A model generated the notes under the pieces. It saw nothing but the letters and a program-made list of their open reading frames with translations. It did not search any database and was not told the DNA's origin. DNA of 24,169 nt from an uncultured Acidobacteriota bacterium. GTDB lineage: Bacteria > Acidobacteriota > Terriglobia > Terriglobales > Acidobacteriaceae. Shown in pieces: positions 8,400 to 15,265 of this stretch (its first letter is position 1; the number at the start of each line of letters is the position of its first letter). The stretch spans positions 1 through 24,169 of the forward strand of contig CAILBQ010000543.1 of NCBI GenBank assembly GCA_903832475.1, written 5' to 3'. The translations under genes and the position numbers were made by a program.

Positions 8400-10265
8400 A
8401 TGACAGTTCGATGGCTTCATGGGCGCGTGCCCAGTGAACCTATAGCCCGTCGCGGGCTTGAGGCCTTCATAGTCATCCTGGGGATCGTTGCAGGAATGTT
8501 CTATGCGGCGCGACTCTCCGCCGAGGTGAATTCCCCGCCTCGCCGAGAGCACGCGACTGTGCGCAAACAACAAGCCTCGGGATTCCCGAACCAGGGCTAC
8601 GTTGGCTCGGCCGCCTGTTCCCGCTGTCACGCCGAAATCTACAATCACTTCTCCGAAACCAGCATGGGCCGCTCTATGACTCCGGCTACCCCGGAGTTTC
8701 TTCGCGCCCTGCCCGTTTCGGCTTCTCTCTACGACGCCCACTCCGACCGGCATTTTGAGGTGCATGAGCAGGACGGCAAGCTCTACCAGAGTGAGTTCCA
8801 GCTTGACCCCACCGGACACGAAGTCTTCCGCAACACCCACCCCATTGCATGGATCATCGGCGCCAATGCCAACGGCATCGGTGCGCTCATTCGCCACGAC
8901 GACTACATCTTTGAGGCGCCCCTATCCTTTTACGGAAAAACCGGCAAATGGGATCTTTCCCCCGGCTACCAGCGCGGCGATTATGGATTCAACCGCGTGG
9001 TCGTGCCGGGCTGCATTTTCTGCCACAGCGGCCGCGTCCAGCCGGTAGCCGGCAGCGATGGAAAATACCAGAATCCCGCCTTCACCCAACTCGCCATCGG
9101 CTGCGAGAACTGCCACGGCCCGGGCCACGCCCACGTTGAAGCCATGGGTGACGGCGAGTCCTACCCGCACGGCAAAGATCCCACCATCGTCAACCCAGCC
9201 GACCTCAAACCCGCGCTGGCCAACGACATCTGCATGAGCTGCCATCAGACCGGCGACACCCGCATCTTCCAGCCCGGCAAGACCTACCAGGATTTCCGAC
9301 CCGGCCAGCCGCTCGACCGCATTATGGCTATCCTCATGGTGCCGCCCACCCGCGACAATCCGCCCCGCGAAGATCATGTCGAGCACTACTACTCCATGAT
9401 TCTCAGCAAGTGCTACCGAGCCAGCGCGAGTCTTCCCGCGGAAAAGCAGATGCGCTGCATCACCTGCCACGATCCGCACATTGAGCCCACCGCTGCCGAG
9501 GCGCCCGCCTACTTCAACAGCAAGTGCATGGCATGTCACACCGAACAAAGCTGCAAATTGCCTCTGAACCAGAGAAAAGCCACCATGCAGTCGGCCTCTC
9601 CGCAAATCGCCGCCGTGGCCGACAACTGCATCGGCTGCCATATGCAAAAGCGCGAAGGCGTCGCGATTTCGCACACCAGCATCACCAACCATCGCATCGT
9701 GGCCCGCCCTGACGAGCCCTTTCCCGACGCCGCCTTCCAGATGACGACCGCAGCCCTCCCCGACCTGATTCACCTCGATCGCGAACCCGGCGAGACCGCT
9801 CCCCCGCCCACCATCACGCTCCTCCAGGCCTACGCGCAACTCAAAGATCAGTCCCCGGCCTTCGCCGAATCCTACCTCCGGACCCTCAACGAACTGGAGC
9901 AGAAAGAGCCGGAAAACTCCATTGTCCAGGCCGCTCTCGGCCACAAAGCCCTCACCGAAGGCCATCTGGACCTGGCAGCGCAGCATCTCCAGGAAGCCTT
10001 GCGCCTCAACCCCGCCCAGCCCGCCGTCTATGCCGATCTCTCCACCCTCGCCGAGCAAAAAGGAGAAACCGCCGAGTCCGTCACTATGGCTCAAAAAGCC
10101 GTGACCCTAGCCCCGTTCAACGCGCCCCTCCAGAAATCCCTGGTCCTTGCCCTTATAAACGCACATCAGTACCCCGAGGCTGAAGCAGCCATGGAGAAAT
10201 ACCTGCAAGACTTCCCGGAAGACGACTTCATGCGCAAAATGCTGGCGATCGCCAAAGCCCCCTAG
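8400..10265 (+). CDS. Exported or membrane-anchored heptahaem c-type cytochrome with C-terminal TPR domain (copy 2)
   Basis: A 621-residue paralogue of the preceding gene, aligning along its whole length. It has seven CxxCH motifs in the same order, starting at residues of about 73 (CSRCH), 205 (CIFCH), 235 (CENCH), 278 (CMSCH), 353 (CITCH), 376 (CMACH) and 410 (CIGCH). Shared blocks include YVGSAAC, GDYGFNR, TYQDFRPG and ADNCI. The TPR region (about 440-621) ends in an almost identical block, FPEDDFMRKMLAIA. The N-terminus differs: a basic segment (PIARRG) then a hydrophobic stretch (LEAFIVILGIVAGMFYAA, about residues 20-37) that may be an uncleaved anchor rather than a cleaved signal peptide. 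The ATG at 8400 has no strong ribosome site; GTG at codon 10 is an alternative. It is likely a tandem duplication, with diverged export or anchoring. Confidence 0.9.
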   Translation: MTVRWLHGRVPSEPIARRGLEAFIVILGIVAGMFYAARLSAEVNSPPRREHATVRKQQASGFPNQGYVGSAACSRCHAEIYNHFSETSMGRSMTPATPEFLRALPVSASLYDAHSDRHFEVHEQDGKLYQSEFQLDPTGHEVFRNTHPIAWIIGANANGIGALIRHDDYIFEAPLSFYGKTGKWDLSPGYQRGDYGFNRVVVPGCIFCHSGRVQPVAGSDGKYQNPAFTQLAIGCENCHGPGHAHVEAMGDGESYPHGKDPTIVNPADLKPALANDICMSCHQTGDTRIFQPGKTYQDFRPGQPLDRIMAILMVPPTRDNPPREDHVEHYYSMILSKCYRASASLPAEKQMRCITCHDPHIEPTAAEAPAYFNSKCMACHTEQSCKLPLNQRKATMQSASPQIAAVADNCIGCHMQKREGVAISHTSITNHRIVARPDEPFPDAAFQMTTAALPDLIHLDREPGETAPPPTITLLQAYAQLKDQSPAFAESYLRTLNELEQKEPENSIVQAALGHKALTEGHLDLAAQHLQEALRLNPAQPAVYADLSTLAEQKGETAESVTMAQKAVTLAPFNAPLQKSLVLALINAHQYPEAEAAMEKYLQDFPEDDFMRKMLAIAKAP

Positions 10266-10288
10266 GCAGGCGGTTTTCCGGACGTTCT

Positions 10289-10316
10289 GTCATCCTGAAC
10301 GAAGTGAAGGATCCGC
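10289..10316 (+). repeat. Intergenic repeat family A, copy 1
   Basis: The 26-base core from 10291 matches a second copy at 22507-22532 in 23 of 26 positions. Its ends form a short inverted repeat (ATCCT/AGGAT). It lies between the convergent stops of cytochrome copy 2 and queD, and is followed by a GNRA-type hairpin, GCGGC-GAAA-GCCGC, at 10327-10340. Elements of the form CATCCTGA...GAAGGATC are common in Acidobacteriota intergenic regions. Confidence 0.7.
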
Positions 10317-10361
10317 TATTGCGCTTGCGGCGAAAGCCGCGTCCGCCCGCACGGCAGGTGC

Positions 10362-10739
10362 CTACTCGTAATACGTCGCCGAAGCCGTATCCGTCTCCCA
10401 GATGGTGCAGTCCTTCACTCGGACCCGCCCGCCGGTCATCCCGGAAAGCTGTTGATTGGTCTCATCGTAGAAAAACCGCGCGATATTCTCAGCCGACGGA
10501 TTCAGCGTGAGAAACGGCTCGATGTCGTTCAGCATCTGGTGATCGATCCTCTCAATCACCGGCCGCAACACCTGCTTCAGCAGCTTGAAATCCAGCAGCA
10601 AACCAGCTTCATCCAGCTCTCGCCCCGCCAGCGTCACCTTCACACGATAATTGTGTCCATGCGGGTTCTCGCACTTGCCGTGATAGTTCCGCAAATAATG
10701 CCCGGAGGAAAATCCCGCCTCCACTGTCACTTCATACAT
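10362..10739 (-). CDS. queD: 6-carboxytetrahydropterin synthase QueD (6-pyruvoyl-tetrahydropterin synthase family)
   Basis: A 125-residue protein, normal length for the family. It converts dihydroneopterin triphosphate to 6-carboxy-tetrahydropterin in the queuosine/7-deazaguanine pathway. Zinc ligands His14, His27 and His29 (SSGH and HGHNY) are present, as are catalytic Cys23 and the Asp66-His67 pair (RIDHQML). The NPSAENIA block (80-87) and a C-terminal WET (Glu115 binds the pterin) are also seen. The cysteine before HGH (CENPHGH) favours QueD over eukaryotic-type pyruvoyl-tetrahydropterin synthase, although the two are hard to separate by sequence. No other queuosine gene is in the window. 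The ribosome site is weak (TGAG close to the ATG). No preQ1 riboswitch-like sequence was recognised upstream. Confidence 0.93.
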   Translation of the reverse strand: MYEVTVEAGFSSGHYLRNYHGKCENPHGHNYRVKVTLAGRELDEAGLLLDFKLLKQVLRPVIERIDHQMLNDIEPFLTLNPSAENIARFFYDETNQQLSGMTGGRVRVKDCTIWETDTASATYYE

Positions 10740-10790
10740 AGCTCACAACACTTTCCATTGAGATTGCAGTACCTACTCTGAGAAGCGAGC

Positions 10791-10833
10791 TGGGTGCCCC
10801 ATATTTGCAAGCGTCTTTTGCGGCAGATGTGGG
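10791..10833. repeat. Intergenic hairpin repeat family B, copy 1
   Basis: GGGTGCCCCAT opens the element. An 11-bp stem forms between CCCATATTTGC (10798-10808) and GCAGATGTGGG (10823-10833), including two G-T wobble pairs. The 5' GGGTGCCCCAT matches copy 3 at 17029-17040, and the stem has the same architecture as copies 2 and 3. Confidence 0.55.
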
Positions 10834-10850
10834 ACGGAACGAGACTGGCC

Positions 10851-10892
10851 GGGCGACCCATCCGTGTCGCGCCGTTGCGACATGGGTGGGAT
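10851..10892. repeat. Intergenic hairpin repeat family B, copy 2
   Basis: A 14-bp stem (CCCATCCGTGTCGC at 10857-10870 with GCGACATGGGTGGG at 10877-10890, two wobble pairs) encloses the loop GCCGTT. The sequence CATGGGTGGGATC is shared with copy 3 at 17036-17072. The element lies directly downstream of the small membrane protein gene, whose stop is at 10907, and may also help end its transcript, though no T tract follows. Confidence 0.7.
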
Positions 10893-10906
10893 CACGGTAA
10901 CCCGCT

Positions 10907-11167
10907 TCAAGACTTTTTCCGCCGCTTCTCCCGCTCCGCCCGTCGTCTCTCTTCCGTCCGTCGATCCACCTGCTCGAATAGATGCGACATCGACCCGATC
11001 AGCGTCGAAACCAGCCCCAGCAGCAGCATAAACATCGACAGAGTCTTCCACAGCGACCCATTCGCCGGAAGCCCCGGTTGGAAGCTCGACGGCACAAACG
11101 TCATGCCGCACGAAACCACCGAGAGAAGCAGCAGCGTCGCCGCCAGCGCATAAAAGTTCTTGGACAT
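10907..11167 (-). CDS. Small membrane protein, unknown function
   Basis: An 86-residue product if started at ATG 11167 (MSKNFYALAATLLL). A GTG start at 11203 is in frame but has no ribosome site. Two hydrophobic helices are visible (about residues 5-23 and 40-62) followed by a strongly basic, charged tail (FEQVDRRTEERRRAEREKRRKKS). A cysteine in the first helix (VVSCGM) could suggest a lipobox, but the surrounding residues do not fit well. I do not recognise a family. It sits 56 bp downstream of the helicase gene and may be cotranscribed with it. Confidence 0.6.
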   Translation of the reverse strand: MSKNFYALAATLLLLSVVSCGMTFVPSSFQPGLPANGSLWKTLSMFMLLLGLVSTLIGSMSHLFEQVDRRTEERRRAEREKRRKKS

Positions 11168-11223
11168 GTGAGAGGCCGCCCCTCTGATTCTAACGCTCAG
11201 CACAGTTGGCCAGAAATGTCCCG

Positions 11224-13332
11224 CTACTTCGCTGCGGCGCCCTCAAAAAACAGCTCCACATCGGTAATTGAAGTGGTCACCTTGTACGGCGGCAGGCTCT
11301 CCAGAAATGCCCGCCCATACTGCTTCTGCCGGATGCGCGGATCGAGCAGCACCAGCACCCCCCGGTCTTCGAGCGACCGAATCAGCCGTCCAAACCCCTG
11401 CTTCAGCGTGATCACCGCCGCCGGCACCTGGTATTCGAAAAACGGCTTCCCGCCCGCCTCCTCGATCGCCTTCATCCGCGCGGCAACCACCGGATCATTC
11501 GGCACCGCAAACGGCAGCCGGTCAATGATCACGCAGCTCAGCGCCTCGCCCTGCACATCCACACCCTGCCAGAAACTCGCCGTCCCAAACAGCACCGCAT
11601 TGGGGATCGTTCTGAACTGTTCGAGCAGCGTATTCCGCGGCGCCGAACCATGCAGCAGGATGGGAAAATCCAGCACCGGCAGCAGTCGCTCATACAGATC
11701 CCGCATCTGCGCATAGCTGGTGAACAAACAAAACGCCCGCCCCTGAGTAATCCCCAGCACCCGCCGAATGCACTCCGCCGCCGCCGTCTGAAAATCCGGA
11801 GCCCGCGGGTCGGGCATCTCCGGCGGAAGATACAACAGCGCCTGCTTGCCGTAGTTGAAGTGCGACGGCACGACCAGTTCCCGCGCCGACCCGGAATCCA
11901 TCCCCATCCCCAGCCGCCGCCGGAAATGCTCAAATCCCCCCTGCACCGTCAACGTCGCCGAGGTCAGCACCACAGTAGGAAAATTCTGAAATAGCTGTTC
12001 ATCCAGCAGGCTCGAAACATCGATCGGCGTCGCCTGCAAGAACACAGTCCGCCCCGTCCCACGCAGCCCGCCACTCACCCGCCGCTCCAGCCAATACACC
12101 ATGTTCCCCGACGTCGACTCCAGCAGGAACTCCAGCTCCACGCGCAGGTTCCCCACCCGCTTCCTCAGCCCCGGAGCCTCATCCACCCCGCGCATCTGCT
12201 CCAGCTCCGCCTCCAGCCGCGTCAGCATGTTCTTTACGCCCAGGTACAGATCCCCCCGCGTCTCCAGAAACTCCTCGCGATTGTCGAACGGCTGCCGCCC
12301 ATCCCCCGCCGGCAACTGTGAAAAGAAGATCCGCGCCCGGTCCCGCAACTGCTGCGCCGAAGACAGCACCGAAGCAATCGCCCCCGCAGCATTTCCCGGC
12401 GTCTTGACCATCGCCTCCAGGTCGCGCACCAGGTCCTCGAACCGCAAATTGCTGACCGACAAGCCGAAGTAGCTGCTCGCCACCTCCTCCAGCTCATGCG
12501 CCTCGTCGAAGATCACCGCCCCGGCATCGGGCAGCACCCCGGCATCGGGAGCACCCGAAGCCTGCTGCCGCACCGCCAGGTCGGCGAAAAACAGGTGATG
12601 ATTCACAATCACAATGTCCGATTCCTGCGCATTGCGCCGCATCTCGGTCACAAAACACCGCTGGTAATCCGGGCAAGTCGATCCCAGGCAAGCCTCGCTT
12701 CGCGCATCGAGCTTCGACCACAACGCGCTCACCTCGGGCATGTCTTCCAATTCCGCCCGGTCGCCCGTCTCGGTGGTCTTCTCCCACTCGGCGATCTGGT
12801 GAAACTGGTCAATCTCCTCCAAGCCCGTCAGCACGGGGTGCGAAGTCAGCTGCACCAGCTTGTGCCGGCACAGGTAATTGGCCCGCCCCTTCATGTAGCA
12901 GACCTTCAACTCCCCCAGCAGCGATTCCAGAAAAGGAATGTCGCGAAAATAAAGCTGGTCCTGCAGCGCCTTGGTCCCCGTCGAGATGATCACGCGATGC
13001 CCGGTCCGCAAAGCAGGAAGCAAATACGCCAGCGTCTTCCCCGTCCCCGTCCCCGCCTCGACAATCAGGTGCCGCTTCTCCTCAAGCGCCCGCTCGACGG
13101 CCTTCGCCATCTCCAACTGCCCTGGCCGATACTCATACGGCAGCGGTGAATTGGCCAGAATCCCACCCGGCGCAAAGAATGCATGCAACGATGGCAGCGC
13201 CCGCGGCGTGTCTGAACGGGTATCCAGCTCCACCCCGCCCCGCGCAGCCACCCAGCGCGGCTCACCACCCTGCCCAACCGAGGATTCGAAACTGGACTTG
13301 TCCGCCAACTGAATATCCTCGCCGGGCCGCAC
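11224..13332 (-). CDS. DinG/YoaA-type ATP-dependent DNA helicase with Fe-S cluster (XPD-like superfamily 2)
   Basis: A 702-residue superfamily 2 helicase. Walker A is at 92-100 (EAGTGTGKT), and the DEAH box (FDEAHELEE) is at 276-279. The likely four Fe-S ligands are Cys155 (GRANYLC), Cys215, Cys220 and Cys226; their last two spacings (5 and 6) match those of E. coli DinG. The C-terminal helicase motif LKQGFGRLIRS carries the QxxGRxIR signature. Such enzymes unwind DNA 5' to 3', including R-loops, D-loops and G-quadruplexes, in repair and replication-conflict handling. The GTG start at 13332 is supported by GGAGAGAGGG just upstream; the N-terminal 60 residues before the Q-motif region are poorly conserved. 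DinG and YoaA cannot be told apart here. It is the first gene of a possible two-gene unit with the small membrane protein. Confidence 0.92.
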   Translation of the reverse strand: MRPGEDIQLADKSSFESSVGQGGEPRWVAARGGVELDTRSDTPRALPSLHAFFAPGGILANSPLPYEYRPGQLEMAKAVERALEEKRHLIVEAGTGTGKTLAYLLPALRTGHRVIISTGTKALQDQLYFRDIPFLESLLGELKVCYMKGRANYLCRHKLVQLTSHPVLTGLEEIDQFHQIAEWEKTTETGDRAELEDMPEVSALWSKLDARSEACLGSTCPDYQRCFVTEMRRNAQESDIVIVNHHLFFADLAVRQQASGAPDAGVLPDAGAVIFDEAHELEEVASSYFGLSVSNLRFEDLVRDLEAMVKTPGNAAGAIASVLSSAQQLRDRARIFFSQLPAGDGRQPFDNREEFLETRGDLYLGVKNMLTRLEAELEQMRGVDEAPGLRKRVGNLRVELEFLLESTSGNMVYWLERRVSGGLRGTGRTVFLQATPIDVSSLLDEQLFQNFPTVVLTSATLTVQGGFEHFRRRLGMGMDSGSARELVVPSHFNYGKQALLYLPPEMPDPRAPDFQTAAAECIRRVLGITQGRAFCLFTSYAQMRDLYERLLPVLDFPILLHGSAPRNTLLEQFRTIPNAVLFGTASFWQGVDVQGEALSCVIIDRLPFAVPNDPVVAARMKAIEEAGGKPFFEYQVPAAVITLKQGFGRLIRSLEDRGVLVLLDPRIRQKQYGRAFLESLPPYKVTTSITDVELFFEGAAAK

Positions 13333-13464
13333 AGCCCTCTCTCCATACTAGCGAGGTTTCAATCTCGGCGTTCGCCACGCCTGATCGTCATGTGTCACTG
13401 GTGAGCGCCAGCATGTATTCTCAAAATCAGCGGCAAGAGTGGCCTGCTTCGATATGTGATTTTC

Positions 13465-13929
13465 TTAGGACTTCCAACCCCGAACCATCGCCAGAAACTC
13501 AGCCTTTTGCTCCAAGCCAGAGAACGCTCTGTCCGGAATAAAGAACGCGTTCCCGCTGGCGCCAGCGAGGACAACAAAGGAGTTGGACTCCGAGACAACC
13601 TTGATCGATGACCAGGGGCGGTCTGCTTTCATTTTGCCAATCTCTGTGTGAATGCCTTCTTGCGAGATCGTAAGCGTCCTGAGTGTGGTCTTTCCACGAA
13701 GAAACAGAAAGGCCGGCATGAAGGCGAAATAGCCCAGAATAAGTACGAGTGCGGCCGAACCTGCCTTGTACGTCAACGGTCGCGAAAAGACACCTGAATA
13801 CGAGAGGATAACGCCACTGAGCACGACTGCGTAGATGCAGTTAGTAACGAGAAATCGAGTCGACGCCCGCAATCCGCGAAAGAATCCCCCAGCAATCTCG
13901 GCCCGAGTAAGCGCATATTGAATGGTCAT
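13465..13929 (-). CDS. YcxB-like membrane protein
   Basis: A 154-residue protein with two transmembrane helices (about 26-46 and 57-76) and a cytoplasmic C-terminal domain. The C-terminal order TISQEGIHTEIGKMKADRPWSSIKVVSESNSFVVLAGASGNAFFIPDRAF resembles the YcxB-like domain, where a tryptophan-centred W-[SD]-x-I-x-x-V turn is followed by a FxIP[KD]RAF strand. The function of this family is unknown. Codon use looks less GC-biased than in the neighbouring helicase. The ribosome site is weak (GTGAGAA before the ATG). It is separated from the helicase by 132 bp and by 85 bp from the DUF1810 gene on the same strand. Confidence 0.65.
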   Translation of the reverse strand: MTIQYALTRAEIAGGFFRGLRASTRFLVTNCIYAVVLSGVILSYSGVFSRPLTYKAGSAALVLILGYFAFMPAFLFLRGKTTLRTLTISQEGIHTEIGKMKADRPWSSIKVVSESNSFVVLAGASGNAFFIPDRAFSGLEQKAEFLAMVRGWKS

Positions 13930-14014
13930 TGGTTCTCACACTAGCACGTGAGGGAGAGCCCTTCTGTAGCTGCTTCTAGCGCAACCGTGGTATAAACCTC
14001 GGCCTGAACTCCCC

Positions 14015-14437
14015 TCACTCCAGCACCTCCAGCGTCGCCGCATCCGCCTCTCCATCGAAATACTTCTCCAGCGCCTCCTGAAACACGGTTTCCTTCACCG
14101 TCACCTGCGCAAACAGCGTCATCGACGACCGAAACTTCAAGCTGTCGATCTCCCCAAAAATCTGCTCACTCGTCCGCCCATTCACCCCCAGCACCAGCCG
14201 CGTGCACTCCATCAGCCGCGGCCCCAGCACCGGATGCTTCAAATACGCGACCGCCTCTTCCCGCGAGTCAATCGCGTAATACACCGCCGTCTCGCTCCGC
14301 CCCAGCCCCTTGATCTGCGGAAACACAAACCACATCCAATGCCCGCGCTTCTGCCCCCGCCGCAGTTCTGACCGCACCTGCTCCATCACCGGCCCCTGCG
14401 CCTCCACAAACCTCTCCTGATCAAACACATCCGCCAT
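14015..14437 (-). CDS. DUF1810 family protein
   Basis: A 140-residue cytosolic protein of normal family length. The block GHWMWFVFPQIKGLGRSETAVYYAI and the LGPRLMECT segment are hallmarks of DUF1810, as is the SLKFRSSMTLFAQV stretch. The family is broadly distributed and has no established function. The ATG start is preceded by AGAGGTGG. It is transcribed away from the toxin-antitoxin operon, sharing a 66-bp divergent region with it. Confidence 0.85.
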   Translation of the reverse strand: MADVFDQERFVEAQGPVMEQVRSELRRGQKRGHWMWFVFPQIKGLGRSETAVYYAIDSREEAVAYLKHPVLGPRLMECTRLVLGVNGRTSEQIFGEIDSLKFRSSMTLFAQVTVKETVFQEALEKYFDGEADAATLEVLE

Positions 14438-14468
14438 TCAACCACCACCTCTCAAACCCTCATCAAGT

Positions 14469-14497
14469 TTGACATCCCCAAGTGGACTAAGCATACT
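14469..14497 (+). promoter_or_regulatory. Promoter of the Phd/VapC operon
   Basis: A perfect -35 TTGACA (14469-14474), a 17-bp spacer and CATACT (14492-14497, four of six). Predicted transcription start is about 7 nt later, at 14504, which is the A of the antitoxin ATG. The -10 element lies inside a 22-bp palindrome. Confidence 0.7.
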
Positions 14498-14504
14498 TAG
14501 TCCA
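14483..14504. promoter_or_regulatory. Palindromic operator overlapping promoter and start codon of the antitoxin
   Basis: TGGACTAAG (14483-14491) and CTTAGTCCA (14496-14504) are perfect inverted 9-bp arms around CATA. The palindrome covers the -10 element and the first base of the start codon. Phd/YefM-type antitoxins typically bind such sites to repress their own operon, so this is a likely autoregulatory operator. Confidence 0.75.
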
Positions 14505-14815
14505 TGCCCTACACCGTCCATCAGGCGAAAACCCACTTTTCTCGTCTCCTCAAGGAAGTTGAGGAAGGCAAGGAAGTCATCGTGATGCGCGGCTCAAAGC
14601 CAGTAGCCAAACTCGTGCCCATCGCCGAACCCGCTGCCGAACCAACGTTCCCCAGAATCGGTGGGTTTGAAGGCCTCATTCAGTATGACGATCACGTGTT
14701 CGACCCTCTTACGGATGAGCAGATGATCGAGTACGGATTCGACAACCCGGAGAAGGATGCAAGGCTCCAAGCCGCTATTCGGCCGGATGCCGTCCCAACG
14801 AAGAAAGCCGGATGA
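14504..14815 (+). CDS. Type II antitoxin, Phd/YefM family
   Basis: A 103-residue protein. The N-terminal MPYTVHQAKTHFSRLLKEV followed by GKEVIVMRGSKPVAKLVPI is the classic Phd/YefM DNA-binding fold. The C-terminal part (about 50-103), acidic and probably unfolded, would neutralise the toxin. It overlaps vapC by 4 bp (ATGA), a normal arrangement for translational coupling. No Shine-Dalgarno precedes the ATG, and the promoter suggests the mRNA may begin at the start codon. The C-terminal tail is a little longer than in many Phd antitoxins (about 80 residues). Confidence 0.93.
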   Translation: MPYTVHQAKTHFSRLLKEVEEGKEVIVMRGSKPVAKLVPIAEPAAEPTFPRIGGFEGLIQYDDHVFDPLTDEQMIEYGFDNPEKDARLQAAIRPDAVPTKKAG

Positions 14816-15198
14816 GATATCTGCTCGACACCCACACCTACCTTTGGCTTCGCGATTCCCCTCAAAAGCTTTCGCCGAGTGTACTGAAGCTCATATCGGA
14901 CTCCAGTCATCAAGGCTTGATTTCACTGGTTACTCCCTGCGAGATCGCCATCAAAACCGGCGCCGGCAAACTCAACGGGACTGGATTGCTTACCGACTTT
15001 GAAAGACGCGAAACTTCCGTTGGTTTCTTGATCGCAGCAATTACCGTTCCCCAGGCCATCGCCTCCGGTCTCCTGTTTAGGCATCACCGCGACCCTTTTG
15101 ATCGTATGCTCGTCGCCCAGGCTTTGGATCTGAACATCCCGATCCTCAGCAACGACCGCGTATTCGACCTCTACGGCGTACAGCGCATCTGGGATTAA
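14812..15198 (+). CDS. Type II toxin, PIN-domain VapC-like ribonuclease
   Basis: A 128-residue PIN-domain protein, usual length for VapC. The acidic metal-binding residues are visible: Asp6 (LLDTHTYLWL), Glu44 (TPCEIAIKTGAGKL), Asp94 or Asp97 (HHRDPFDRML) and Asp115 (SNDRVFDLYG). The family cleaves tRNA or rRNA when free of antitoxin. The LLDTHTYLW start and ExxxKxxxGK spacing are typical of the Phd-associated VapC group. Its start codon overlaps the antitoxin stop, so the pair is one operon. It ends 67 bp before der. Confidence 0.93.
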   Translation: MRYLLDTHTYLWLRDSPQKLSPSVLKLISDSSHQGLISLVTPCEIAIKTGAGKLNGTGLLTDFERRETSVGFLIAAITVPQAIASGLLFRHHRDPFDRMLVAQALDLNIPILSNDRVFDLYGVQRIWD

Positions 15199-15265
15199 GC
15201 GACAATAGAGTGGGTCCTCGTTCCCCTGTGCCATTCCGGCCAAACTGAACGCATCGGAGCAGCAC

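Noticed and set aside
10740..10790. Possible preQ1 riboswitch upstream of queD
   Set aside because: The leader lacks the conserved C-rich/A-rich pairing of preQ1-I or preQ1-II classes, and no pseudoknot could be drawn.
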